Source of the DNA: Cannabis sativa
Taxonomy: Eukaryota; Streptophyta; Magnoliopsida; Rosales; Cannabaceae
Reading direction: 5' to 3'
Length of the DNA stretch: 64,000 bases
NCBI RefSeq assembly: GCF_029168945.1
Contig: NC_083605.1
Span: 41,491,280-41,555,279, forward strand
Under the pieces are notes generated by a model that ran no database searches, had not been told where the DNA came from, and saw nothing but the letters and a program-made list of their open reading frames with translations. How positions within the stretch are numbered: position 1 is the first letter of the stretch; every line of letters starts with the position of its first letter. The position numbers were made by a program, and so were the translations under genes. Shown in pieces: positions 47,301 through 59,508 of this stretch.

Positions 47301-47561
47301 GGAAGTCTAATGTATGCAATGTTATGCAGTGGGAATCGTGAGCAGGTATTAGTCTAATCCAGGTATTAGTCTAATCCAGGACAGGAACATTGGAATGCAG
47401 TTAAGTATCTTCTGAAATACTTAAAGAGTACAAGGAATCTTGTGTTAGTCTACAAGGGGGGTGCTTTAAATCCCAAAGGCTATACTGATTCAGATTTCCA
47501 GGCAAGTCTTGAACACAGGAAATCTACATCTGGGATGGTGTTTACTCTTGGCGGTGGAGCA
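44320..47561 (+). pseudogene. pol: Copia D gag-pol polyprotein, broken
   Basis: ATG 44320 starts a short gag N-terminus that loses frame near 44400 and seems internally deleted. From 44400 to 47357 a single frame runs with only nonsense breaks (near 44751, 44889, 44926, 45666, 46431-46437, 46483). It contains gag C-terminus, a damaged zinc knuckle (His replaced, plus a stop), and protease with WIVDSRS, where the active-site Gly is Arg. Integrase follows (WHLRLGH and CEFC zinc ligands, HSDVCGPL, TDRG then a stop, GVAERRN) and RT (QMDVKTAFLNG, LYVDDILIIG near 46980). A 17-bp tandem duplication (47343-47376) shifts the frame. RNase H starts (YTDSDFQ) and is cut at 47561 by a nested LTR. Domain order protease-integrase-RT is Ty1/copia. 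Confidence 0.93.
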
Positions 47562-49465
47562 TGTTGGGTTTTATGCACTAAATAAAACTCCATTTCAATG
47601 TAATCTATTTTATTTAACATCAATAAACAAACAGAAGTATTTTTCATTCATTTGTTTATGTTTTGGTTCACTTTATCAATTGCTTGTCTATTTGATTTAT
47701 AAATTCATATTAAACCCTTTTCACATACTTGATACTGTTTATTGTGTTGTCATAACTTTGGAAAGTAAACATGACTATGTGAATAAAGTTTCCTAGATTT
47801 ATCAGACACGGGGTTTTACTGATATGATAATCTACAACAAGAGTTTACTTGCATTTGGAGAAATGCTATGTTCTTTCCAGAACATTGGTTAAAGTAAAGC
47901 TCAGGTTGGATGCATGGAGTATGCATCCGAAGGGACCGATATTGAACTTTGACTTAGATTTAATTAAACTTACCGTAAAATCTATTCAAGTCAATATCGC
48001 CTAGTTGATCCTAGATTAAATGTTCTTAATCCTGTTACGATTAGGCTCAATCTGATGAGGCTATTCGTGTTCTTTAATTTGTTAGTTAAGCCTACTTTTA
48101 GGTCAGGGTGATACGTACATTTTGGGAACACGGTAGTGCAATTGAGTGGGAGCGCTAACATAAACATGGAATCTATAGGTTCTATATGGCGAATAGTTAG
48201 CAAACGATGATCTCCTTCGAGCTTGACCAAACGAACATAAATGGTGGAGTACTCATTTCACATAAGCTGAAATATAATTTATACGAGGTCAAGTGTTTTA
48301 AGGATAAAATACATAGTAGGGTGTTACGGTAATCTAATCCCTTTACAGTGTAGATCATTCATATAGAGGATCATTGATCAAATTAGGATTATAACAATAG
48401 ATAAGTAATGATGTGTCTATATGGTGGAACATATAGAGCATCCTATATACTGAGAGTGCAATTCTAAGTTCTATGCGTGGATTCAACGAAGAATTAATAA
48501 GTTAGTGAATTTCAGTGATAAATTCTTGATCTACTTATTGGAAGCTCGGTTATATAGACCCATGGTCCCCGCACTAGTTGAGATAATATTGCTTGTAAGA
48601 CTCATGTAATTCGTTTTGATTAATCGATTATAATTCTCAAATTAGACTATGTCTATTTGTGAATTTTTCACTAAGTAAGGGCAAAATTGTAAAGAGAGAG
48701 TTATTAGGGGCATATTTGTTAATTATGATACTTTGTATGGTTCAATTAATAAATATGATAAATGACAATATTATTTAATAATTATTTATAGTTATTAAAT
48801 ATTTAGAATTGGCATTTATATGGTTGAAGTAGAAAATTGGCGTTTTTGAGAAAATCAGATACAAAAGTAAAAACTGCAAAATTGCAAAAAGTGAGGCCCA
48901 AATGCAATAAGCCTTGGCCGACCACTTTTATAGGAATTTTACCTCTGATATTTTCATTATTTTAATGCCAAATAATTCAAACCTAACCCTAGTGGAATGC
49001 TATAAAAAGGTAGTGAAGGCTTCAGGAAAATTACACTTTTCATTCAGAAAAACCTGAGCCTCTCTCTCTACCTTTGGCCGCCACTCTCTCTCTCTCTCTT
49101 CTTCCTTAGTATTTTGGAACCCCTTAGTGATTAGAGTAGTGCCCACACACAGCAAGCAATACCTCAATCATAGTGAGGAAGGTCGTGAAGAAAGATTTTC
49201 AGCAAAAGGAGTTTCACCATCGAAGATTCAGAAAAAGAGATCCAGGTTCAGATCTTGATAATACTCTGCGACAGAAAGGATACAAGGGTTAGAGATCTGA
49301 ACGGAAGGACTCATTTAATTCTGCTGCACCCAATGTAAGGTTTCCTAAACTTTATATGTGTTTATTTCATCGTTTTAGAAAGTTCATATTTAGGGTGTTA
49401 ATCAACATACTTGTGAGTAGATCTAAGATCCTGCAAAAATAATTTCCAACAACTGACCTCAGAGC
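47562..49465 (+). repeat. 5' LTR and primer-binding stub of a copia nested in D
   Basis: The LTR (47562-49451, 1,890 bp, TGTTGGG to CCAACA) is followed by 14 bases of a primer-binding site (actgacctcagagc) and then directly by the inner part of another LTR. It interrupts RNase H of D with no polypurine tract before it, so it is not D's own 3' LTR. It lacks the acatctgatttccttcag segment that the two outer LTRs share. Confidence 0.8.
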
Positions 49466-50071
49466 AAAAATGATAAAACTGCAAAATTGCAAAAAGTCAG
49501 GCCCAAATCCATACAGCCATGGCCGACCACTTTTATAGGATTTATCATCTGATATTTTCATTATTTTAATGCCAAATAATTCAAACCTAATCCTAGTGGA
49601 ATGCTATAAATAGATAGTGAAGGCTTTAGGAAAATTACACTTTTCACATCTGATTTCCTTCAGAGAAAAACCTGAGCCTTCTCTCTCTAAAACCCTAGCT
49701 GCCACTTCTTGCTCTTCTTCTCCCTTGAAATTTCGAACCTCTTAGTCATTAGAGTAGTGCCCACACACAACAAGTGATACCTCAATCATAGTGAGGAAGA
49801 TCGTGAAGAATGACATTCGACAAGAAGGAGTTTCAGCACTAAAGAAGGAGAGAAAGAGATCCAGGTTAAGATCTTGATAATACTCTGCGACAGAAAGGAT
49901 ACAAGGGTTAGAGATCTGATGAAAGGAGTCATATTATTCCGCTGCACCCAATGTAATGTTTCTCATACTTTATATGTGTTTATTTCATAATCGTTTTAGA
50001 AGTTCATATTTAGGGTGTTAATCAACATACTTGTGAGTAGATCTAAGATCTTGGTAAAAAAAATTCCAACA
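49466..50071 (+). repeat. 3' LTR of copia D, last 606 bases
   Basis: It is collinear with 40922-41527 of the 5' LTR, the same length, and differs by a few percent by eye. It ends CCAACA and is followed by the target duplication atatc. The 5' two thirds are deleted. Confidence 0.88.
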
Positions 50072-50076
50072 ATATC

Positions 50077-51454
50077 CTCCATAGGCCACTATTTGGGCCT
50101 CTTCAATGTTAATGTATTTTTGGACTCTCTTCTGGAAGTCCTGAAGGTTTGAAGCTCCTTCTTGTTGTAGTTCGTTCCAGAATGGAGTCTCTGTACGGTT
50201 GCCTGCTTCGAGAAGAGCAAGTTGTTGTCTGTCATCTACTTTCTTGGTTTTAGAGGCTTCTTCCCGGAACCTATTTGTGAAATTCTTGAGTGTCTGCGTA
50301 GGCAGCTGCTTGATGTTAGTCAAGGCGCTGACCTCTAGGTTGACTTTCCTTGCGGCGACAAATTGTCTCCAGAAGTTAGTTTTTAACTTATTCCAGCAAC
50401 CCACGGATCCTGGTTCCAATTTCTTGAACCATTCTTCCGCGGACCCGCTTAGAGTAAGCGGGAAGCACAAACACTTAGCTTCATTGCCGACTCTCATGAC
50501 TGTCATGACTCGGTTGAACCGTGACAGGTAATCACATGGATCATAGTTCCCGGTATAAGCTGCCATTTTGGGCATCTTAAAGTTTTTGGGGAGCTCTGCT
50601 TCGAGGATGTGCTTGGCACATGGCTCCATGTCCTCACAGTCTGAGTCGGAGTCGTCGCCTTTCTATCTCGGGGAGACTCGAGCGATGTCTTTTTGAAGTA
50701 TGGTGTGTTCCGCCAAGATTCCTTCGTTTAGCGTTCCCATGGAGACCGCAGGTCCGTATTTCTTTTGGTCAAGGTTATCCCGGAGGTAACCTTGGTTCCC
50801 GTTAATATGATTCCTCAGATCAATGGGAGGACATTTCTATCCCCTTCTTCCTCTCCCTCCGGGCTCTTGGTGCACGGAAATGCTTTTTTGGTCCTCTCGA
50901 TCCTCAGGGCCAAGACTCCCCTTTTGGAGTTTGCCCCTCTGTGGACCTTTCCCTTTCGGGAAATCTGAGCGGACCTTTTGCGGATCCTGCACCTTTTTCT
51001 TTTTCTCAGGGGTAGAAGTAGGGTTTTTCTTTTGGTTCCATTCAGTGGGATACCTTATAGGGCTTGGTTCTCTAGATTTATGCTTTTGGGTACTTGGCAA
51101 AGATTCCTTTGGTTCCTTTTCAAGCCCAGCAGAGATGGCTTTAGGATGTACGTGGATTTCTGCTGCCTCCATGGCTTTTTGCATGGCCATCAGCACCTCT
51201 TGCATCTTTTGGTTTTGCGCTTTTTGGGCTGCGATTTCAGCTTCATGATCGACAGCCTTTTGCCTTAAGAGTAGAAATTCTGAGTAGCTGCCTTCGTCGT
51301 AGGCGTACTCATTGAGGTTTCCCTCGTAGTCGTCATCAGGGATTCCTTCTTCTTCCTCGGAACCCACGGTTGCTCTTGAGGCCACGTCCTCGTCACTTGG
51401 ATCTTGAGCATCTTGAAGAGGGCGAGTTTGACGTGTGCTTCGAGTCTCCACTAT
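50077..51454 (-). pseudogene. gag: Element F gag, N-terminal and capsid part
   Basis: Reading starts at ~51454, where the expected initiator is ATA (IVETRSTRQ, compare MVVKTRRG in element E), so the start codon appears lost by one base. The frame holds an acidic segment (VGSEEEEGIPDDDYEG), a coiled-coil stretch (AEIAAQKAQNQKMQEVLMAM), a Lys-rich linker, stops near 50835 and 50664, and the capsid domain (KMPKMAAYTGNYDP, GSAEEWFKKLEPGS, LKNFTNRFREEASK) up to the copia D insertion. Gag continues at 39683. Confidence 0.88.
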
Positions 51455-51522
51455 TGTTGTGTTGTTGTAACGCAGTGTGTGTTTACAGGCGCTTTCCTCA
51501 GCTCTCAATGAAAGCACCAAAA

Positions 51523-52271
51523 TGTTGACCGAGGTTTTCGGCAACCAATAAAATAATAATAATTTAGAGAGCTGTAAGAAATTAAGAGGGAGATTTTTTA
51601 CGTGGTTTGGGCGTTAATGAGCTTTTGTCCACGAGTCTGTGTATTTATGATAGTATTTAATACAGAGAATGTTCTTGGTGAGTTTTTACTCTTCTAGTTC
51701 TTATCTAACTTAGAATTCTCGACCCCCTTTAAAGAGCTTTGGGGGGGGGTACTTATAGTGTTTTTGTGGGGTGATCCCTAGAATTAAGGTACATGCATTT
51801 CTCTGACTATCAGTAAAGCCACACATTCACAATGAATTTATCATGGGTAATGCACGGTCTAATCCTTAGGTGCGGTAGGAATTTTATGAGGGCAGTCCTT
51901 AATCCCTTTTGACTGATGTGATTCCTCACAGAGTAGCTGTCACTAGACTTTATTGATCATAGCCTAGTAAGTACAGATTGGGGGTTGTGTCGTTAGACTC
52001 TATTGCATGTGGCAGTTCCAATACGCTTCCTCCCATGCGACATTAAATGTGAGATGACTGTTCAGATGGAATCTGACACCACCCGGAGGTGCTTTGTTGC
52101 CATCTTGCTCTCCGGGAGCACATGAGACTTACACGCCTTCTCCGAGAGGCATGTCCAAGATAATCCTTTGCTTTAAGAAGACTTAGCTGTTTTATTCAAA
52201 TGCTAATCCCTTCCCATCCACGTGTCATCATCCGGTTGGTCCACGTATTTTTGGCAAAATCAGGGGCAACA
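51523..52271 (-). repeat. 5' LTR of Tat element F
   Basis: On the plus strand it runs TGTTGACCG to GGGGCAACA (749 bp). The adjoining aaagcaccaaaa (51511-51522) is the complement of the primer-binding region seen in element E. A run of nine G at 51744-51752 is present. Confidence 0.87.
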
Positions 52272-53430
52272 ATTTCTAAGATGGAAATAATTCATGTTAT
52301 TTTCATATCCATCTAACTAAAATTCATAAATATTAAATTAAAATTTATATTTAGAATTTTTCATTCTAAATTGGAAATTTTAATTAAATAAATATATATT
52401 TAAAAGAAATTGAGTAAAATAAATATTAGAAGAAAATACATTTTAAATAATGAGCTTTATTATTAGGACATTCGATCTCCATTGTTTTTTTTACATAGCT
52501 TTTGTTTTAGTGAGTAATCCTCCCTAATGGAGGAATGTTCATTAGCAAGTTAGCACCGTTTAATCTCGAAAGATAAGTATATTTGTAAGTGTTTTATATA
52601 GTATTGATCACCCTAAAGGTGGCGACTGTATTTGACTTACAAAATATGAAACAATGGTGGAAGCTCATAAGACAGAATAGCCTTGAATCTCGCCTAAACG
52701 GAACAAGGCTGGATTCCAATCTTGATCGAATAAAAGGTTGCTAGAATGTTTATCATTTTAGATGAGCTGACAACTCTATTCAATTGTTTGTATCTTTGAC
52801 TCTCGCCTAAACGAGACACTGATATCAGTTTGTTGAAGACCTTGGAAATTATTTAGGATTGTATGTTTTAGTATTTTCACTTATCATTCCTACTTGCTAT
52901 GTGATTAATAATTTCTGAATTGTGTATGAATTTATATTGAACCATGTTATTTTCTGTTATTAAATTGTAGTTTAATTTCGAATCTTCATAGTTGGTCTAA
53001 CTTCGTTTGTTGTTCTAATAGGACAAATCCCTAATGGATTGTCACCATTAGACAACTATAACAGTGTTAGATCTCGAAAGATAAATATTGTAAATGTAAC
53101 ATCTAATTGTTCATCAATTGATGACACCTTAGACTAGTATTTACAATATGAAACAAGAAGATTTTTATAAATAAGATTACTTTGTCTCTCGCTAAACGAA
53201 GCATCGTTGGATTCTCTTTTAAAAACGAAATTATCATAATTCCTCTTAGCTTATTCATTTCGAATTAGCTCAATAACATATCATTGGATGAATGGTCTAT
53301 AAATCATTTCATGTCATTATATTTTCTCTTAAGAAATTAAATGACACATACGATTATATTCCCTAAATTCTATCCCAAAATGATATAAATCCTCAATCTT
53401 AGAAATCTCTTACTTGTATGGCAAATCAGT
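52272..53430 (+). other. Leader of copia K (3' part)
   Basis: It is homologous to 22413-23560 of copia C and carries both copies of the structured domain. Copy 1 is hairpin 52518-52534 and helices 52582-52643, where the outer helix TTTGTAAGT/ACTTACAAA is fully paired. Copy 2 is hairpin 53026-53040 and the 11-bp helix 53085-53095/53139-53149. The left part was displaced by the insertion of element F. Confidence 0.72.
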
Positions 53431-55580
53431 CTTAGAGTTAGATTAGTAGTGGTGGTCCAAGAAAGAATTACTCATTATACAGTTACACTTTCACAAGTGT
53501 TTAATAACCATTTTCTATCAATGGATTCAAACTGTATGTTAGTAAGCAATATGAGTTTAGTATTTTGTGACCAGGATCCACTTGCACTATTCTAAGAACT
53601 CTTTAATGAAACTAAACCTAAGTCATCAAAAGACACAACCATATTTTATAAAATTATGGCATTTGTATCTTGTTCATAGTGGTATTGACAAGATCATTCT
53701 CTGCAAAGAGTAAATATGCCTATATCCACTGAAAGTAAGTTCATCTCATTGGCAGATGGATGTACATTTAGGGGTGGATATGAGTTTTTCGTTGTATTCT
53801 TAAAACGATGACTCTAGATTATACCTTGTGCAAAGAAATTTGAAATGTTTGAAAAATTTCAAGAATTTCTAGCAATGGTGAAAAACCATTAAGGTAAGTG
53901 GTAAAGATCTTGCAAAATGATAGGGGTGGAGAAATAATTAGTAGATATGTAGTTCAAAGATCATTAAATTGATTTTTTGAATTATATCCAAACTTATCTC
54001 CCTAGAAATTTCGATTTGCATATTGATGATTAGTTACTAGTCGTTGCCTAAATCCTTCTATGGTAATACAATTTCACAATGATGCAATGGTTGTGTACTT
54101 AGAGTAAACCATTACTAGATTAATGGATGACCTAATCGAATTCTTAAGAAAAGCTAGAACTGTTAACCATGGTTTGCATGTTTGTTAGCTATTCTAAGTG
54201 ATTGGGGGTGGACCATCCCATAGTCAATAGATAAGAAAGTGTTTGTTTAAACAAATACTAATTTTCTAAGAAAATGACTAAGTTTGAAAATAAAGTAGCA
54301 AATAAAGGAGAAATTTTTTTTCTTGATTCCATAAGTGTTCTATCATCTTATTCGATACAAGATGATCCCACTGCCTCTGTTGTCTTAACACAATCGAAGA
54401 GGTTAATAACATTTAGTTTTCTTAGACATAATTCACGGTACCTTGTCGGAGTGGGAGAGTTTCAAGGAACTTCACTTCTTATGACTTGGAAGACACTAGT
54501 GATTAAAATTCATTGTGAGTTTAAACAAGTAATGGATTGTCAAGATAAGAAACTAAGAATAAAAGCCAATAGAACTATTGTTTGATCCATTCACATGGAA
54601 TAACCTAAAGTTTTCTATTACAAGGACATAAAAGGAAATTTTCGTTAATAAGTCTATTCAATGGACTTAACAAAACTTCTTGTTCCTAGTATTACAGGTT
54701 TGAGTTTATCTAAACCTATAGCTTGTGGTACACTTGGTAATTATTTACTCTAATGCAAGCAACATACTTTACTAAGATGCTGAAGAATTTTCTTTTATAA
54801 TGGCAATCTATAGAAGCTACTCGACTTCTTAGGCATAGATTTTATTTATCTAAGGAAAAGTCTCAACTATTCCAGAAAAGATAAAGCCATGAAAGAATTT
54901 CTTAAATCAACAGTGAGAGGTCTCAGGTATGCTTTAGTATGCCTTAGACCAGACATCTGCTCTTGAGTGGGAGTAAAGAGTAGGTATCAGATTAATCAAG
55001 GAGAGGAACATTGGAAGACAATCAAGTAAATCTTAAGATTAAGAAGAGGAACTATATATTAGTCGATAAGGGTGAGTTTAAAACTCTTAGACTACACCAC
55101 ATCAGATTTCGAGACTTGCCTTTGTGCTAGAAAGTCTGCTGATGAGATGGTGATTACTCTAGGGGTGGAGTAGTGATTTTGGAGAAGTGTAAAAACCTCC
55201 CTGAAGTCTCTTAGTCTACCAGAGAGAGACTGAATGTTAAAGTTGCAGGAAAGGTACTTATTCAATCTAAGGAAAGTTCTATACATTTGTGGCATCGTTC
55301 TAACTTGTCTTAACTACTAGTGTTACTTCCTGAATAACCAAAAGTAGTTGCGAAAAGTATAGAATCCATTATCCCAAGAGAGTAGACATATAGAGAGGAA
55401 TTTCACAATATCAAGGATTTTGTGATTAAGGAAGAGTAATGGTGGATAAAAGGTTGTATTTAATTCAACCTGTCAGATCCTATTACGAGGAGTATACTAC
55501 TACTACACTTGATTTGTATATCAAGGTGTTGAAATTATTTGAAATGCACATTTTGTTTTATATTAGTGCAAGTGGGAGTT
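53431..55580 (+). pseudogene. Decayed pol of copia K
   Basis: Remnants of integrase (GGYEFFV near 53771-53791; FEKFQEF near 53850), the segment before RT (near 54420-54470), the RT end (near 54905-55030) and RNase H (near 55083-55170) are recognisable only by alignment with copia D. No frame stays open. The polypurine tract gtgcaagtgggagtt ends at 55580. The state of decay is shared with copia C. Confidence 0.75.
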
Positions 55581-56290
55581 TGTTGGGTTTTATGCCCTAA
55601 ATAAAACTCATTTCAATATAATAAGATTTACTTATTAATAAAGATCAGAAATAACATTTTATGTTGCATTGTTCACATGATTTATTTCATGATTATATAT
55701 AATGTATGAATTCTATTTAAGTCCAGAACATATGAATTTGTTCACAGTGGAATATAATCTTAATTATATGTTCGAAAGTTTATTCCCTGATTTGTCAGTT
55801 CACTGGATTTAGACTGACATGATAATCAGCGATGGGCATTGTTACACCTTGGATAAGTGGTATGTCCTTTCCATGGCATTGGAAATGTTTACCAGTATCG
55901 GATGTATGGAGTGTACATCGAAAGGGACCGATATTGAACTTTGATTAGATATATTAAAATTCACCGTAATATCTATTCAATTCAATTTCACCCGTTGATC
56001 CTAGATCAAATGATCTTAATCCTGATATGTTTAGGTTCGATCTCAAGAGTATTATACATGTTCTTTGATTTGTTAGTTAAGCCTACTTTTAGGTCAGGGT
56101 GAAACATACATTTTGGGAACATGATAGTATAATTGAGTGGGAGCGCTAACATAAATATGGAGTCTATAACTTCTATAGGAAATTAGAAGTTATAGAAGTG
56201 AAACGATGATATCCTTCGAGCTTGGCTAAACAGAGATAAATGGTGGAGATCTCATTTCACTTCGCTGAAATATCATTTATACGGAGCTAA
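55581..56290 (+). repeat. 3' LTR of copia K, 5' part
   Basis: TGTTGGG follows the polypurine tract directly. It is collinear with the first ~700 bases of the LTR at 17753 until copia L interrupts it after gctaa (56286-56290). The rest of this LTR is not in the window. Confidence 0.88.
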
Positions 56291-58709
56291 TGTTGGGTTT
56301 TATGCCCTAAATAAAACTCTTTACAATCTAATTAGTTATCAATATAAGAAATTTGAAGTGATTTATGTTTGCATGAATTTTACATGCTAATGGTTTAATA
56401 TGTTTATTACATTCACACATACAAAATTAGTTAAATCGAGATCATATGTTTATTCACAATTACAGTATCGTCAACACAGTGGAATGTGTTTGTGATCCTA
56501 TGAATCAAAAGAATAGGTCCCTGTTTCATCAGTGTTTTGGATTTACACTAATGTGATAATCAACGATGATGTGTACTTACACTTGGAGTAAGTGTTATGT
56601 TCTTTCCAGGACATTAGTAAAGTATACTAGTTTCGAATGTATGGAGTATACATTGGACGTGACCGATATTGCAACTAAGTTAAGATATTACAAACTTGCC
56701 GTTATATATATATATCTTTCCAAGTCAATATCAGTAGGTGATCTTAAGATTAAAAGAATCTAAATCCTGATATGCTTAGGCTCAACTCACGAGTGTTATT
56801 CATGTTCTTTGATTTACTAGTTAAGCCTACTTTTGGGTCAGGGTGATACGTTTATTTTGGGAACATGATAGTATGATTGAGTGGGAGTGCTGAACATAAA
56901 TATGGAATCTATAGCTTCTACTGGTGTATAGAAGTCAAGTGATGATTCCCTTCGAGCTTAGAAAATAGAAGTAAATGGATGAGCTCTTGTTTAACTGACT
57001 AATTATTAGATCACTAAACACCATTTACAGGTAGCTAAGTGTTTTAAGGGGCAAAATACATTGAGGGGTGAGAACGGTAAAGAAATCCCATCTCAATGTA
57101 GATGATCTATATAGAGGATCTTTAAATCACAATAAGATTATAACAATGGTTAAATGAGATAGCATATTGATATCGTGGAACATATAATATGCTCTATATA
57201 AGTCTGAGAGTGCAATTCTAAGTTCTAAGAGTGGATTCTACGAAGAATTAATAAGTAGGAATTTACTTGGTAAATTTGGTTCACTTATTGGAAGCTCAGC
57301 ATATAGATCCATGGTCCCCAATCTAGTTGAGAACATTCTGCTTGTAAGTCTCATTAATTGATTTGTGATTGATCAATTATAATTCTAAAGTTAGACTATG
57401 TCTAATTTGTGAATTTTCACTAAGCAGGGGTAAAATTGTAAAGAAAAGAGATTCTAGGTTTATTTATTTATTAATGGACTTTATATGTATAGTTGATAGT
57501 TAAATTAAATGACAATATTATTTAATAATCTATTTTAGTTATTAGATAATTAGTTCTGGCATTTAAATGGTTAGAATTGGAAAATTGGCGTTTTTGAGAA
57601 AATAGAAATAAAATTTGATAAAACTGCAAAATCAAGTGGGGTCCATAATCACACCATTGTCGACCACTATTTATTGAAATTCAAATTGATATTATCATTA
57701 TTTTAATGCCAAATAATTCCTAACCTAAACCTAGTATTTGCCTATAAATAGAAAGTGATAGCTCAGTCAAAACAACACATTCATTAGTTATCTGACAGAA
57801 ATTTCTCTCTTCAGAAAAACTGAGCCTTCCCTATTTTCTATACCTTGGCCGAAATCCCTCTTCTGTTTTCTATTCATAAATTTCGACGCTAGTGAAGGAG
57901 TAAGTGCCCACAAACAACAAGCAGTAACTCAATCAATTGGAAGACTGTGAAGGATCAAATTCAAATTCAAAGAGATTCTAGGTTTATTTATTTATTAAGA
58001 GACTCTATATGTGTAATTAATAATTATGTTAAATGACAATATTATTTAATAATCTATTTTAGTTATTAAATAATTAGTTTTGACATTTAAATGGTTAGAA
58101 TTTGAAAATTGGTGTTTTTGAGAAAATGGAAATGAAAATTGTGAAAACTGCAAAGTTCCAAGTGAGGCCCATTAACACCATGGCCGGCCACTTGTGTCAG
58201 CTTTTTCCAATTATTATTTACATTATTTTAATGCCAAATAATTACTAACCTAAACCTAGTAGTTGCCTATAAATAGAAAGTGATGGCTCACACTAAAATA
58301 AGAGTTAATTCAGTAATTCAGGAAATTGCCTTTCAGAAAACTGAGCCATCTACCTTCTCTCTATAGCTAACCACTCTCTCTCTCTTTTTCTCTTCACAAT
58401 TTCGAATTATGCTAGTGATAGAGTAGTGCCCACACACAGCAAGTGGTACCTCAATCATAGTCTGGAGGATCGTGAAGAATCCAAATCAAAGAGAAGGACA
58501 TTCGTACTCTGATCTTGATAATACTTTGCGACACAAAGGATACAAGGGTTAGAGATCTGAGTGGAACGAGACATTAATTCCACTGCATCAATGTAAGGTT
58601 TTCTTAACTTTATATGTGTTTATTTTATCGTTTTAGAAAGTTCATATTTAGGGTGTTAATTAATATACTTGTAAGTAGATCTAAGATCCTTGTAAACTAA
58701 AATCTAACA
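56291..58709 (+). repeat. 5' LTR of copia L with internal duplication
   Basis: It runs TGTTGGG to TCTAACA, 2,419 bp, followed by a canonical primer-binding site. Bases 57447-57970 and 57971-58490 are two diverged versions of the same LTR segment, each starting agagattctaggtttattt. Each contains its own TATAAATAG (near 57744 and 58269). The excess over sister LTRs (~1.8-1.9 kb) is explained by this duplication. Copies differ enough that joining of two different LTRs is as likely as simple duplication. Confidence 0.85.
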
Positions 58710-59508
58710 ACTGGTATCAGAGCCATTCTAGTTAATTTGCTTGCAAGAAATTTGGACTTTAAAATGATTATTTGTTATTTGGATGGTTTCATGTTTTATT
58801 GAGTGTTATATGATGATTGATTGATGTTTGTGAATTTTCGTGAAAAATAATTGAAATTTTGTTTCTGGAATTATTTTTATTGGATAGATGTAAAAAATTA
58901 AGCAAGTTACTTTTTTACAGAACTCAATTTCAATTTAATTTGAATTAGTTATTATTTTTTGAAGATTCAAAAAAAAAAGATAGGGATGTTGAAAATCACC
59001 CACGCGCGTGGACACATGAATTTAGACAAGCAACGACCGAGCTTGCTGTCTGAATTCCTTCATGCGAGCGCGGAACCTTGTCTGAATTCCCCCGACGCGC
59101 GCGGGAATGCTGCAGGTTCCCCATTCTGCCGAGCTTTCTCAGCCAGCACCCCTATGAGCGCGCGCGGATGGTATGCAACGCATACAGTCCGTACAGCACA
59201 CAGTTTTTTTGTTTTTCTTCGTTTTTTCATGCTTTTTCATGGAATTAACTTCCAATTTTTTGTGTAGTTCTGTATTTATACATTTACTATTCCTTATTCA
59301 ATTCTAATTATCATAATTAATTTATTTAATATTTTTTAAATTTAATTAATTTTATTAGTGTAATTTGAATTTAAAAAATAGTAAATATCTATCTTTTTGC
59401 TTAATTATCTATCTTATTTTTAAATTTGATTATATCTTTTCTTTTTTTTAAATTTAAGGTGAGATTTTAAATTTTTTAAATTAATTTTTTTTAAAAAAAA
59501 AATTTGAC
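58710..59508 (+). other. Primer-binding site and leader start of copia L
   Basis: actggtatcagagccat (58710-58726) is the standard copia site complementary to initiator Met tRNA. The leader matches that of D and includes a GC-rich island (58990-59210) with the hairpin GTATGC-AAC-GCATAC (59171-59185). It is cut by Tekay element M at 59509. The ORF at 58959-59267 is an effect of the GC-rich island. Confidence 0.75.

Larger units (their letters stand above)
39689..50071 (+). mobile_element. Copia element D with nested copia LTR
   Basis: The element is flanked by atatc (39684-39688 and 50072-50076), the target duplication in element F gag. The first LTR is 39689-41527. The last LTR keeps only its final 606 bases (49466-50071), and these match the first LTR best. 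Between pol and that end lies a second, more diverged LTR with a primer-binding stub (47562-49465), from another copia inserted in D. A deletion joined that stub to the inside of D's 3' LTR. Confidence 0.9.
35486..52271 (-). mobile_element. Tat element F, 3' truncated, split by copia D
   Basis: Read on the minus strand: 5' LTR (52271-51523), primer-binding region, gag (from 51454), copia D insertion, rest of gag, protease, RT, RNase H and integrase to 35486. The 3' region and 3' LTR are lost at the join with element E. The right flank (atttc from 52272) is copia K leader, so F inserted into K. Confidence 0.9.

Noticed and set aside
49367..49561. ORF spanning the junction of two LTRs
   Set aside because: It crosses the deletion junction inside copia D and has no homologue in intact LTRs.
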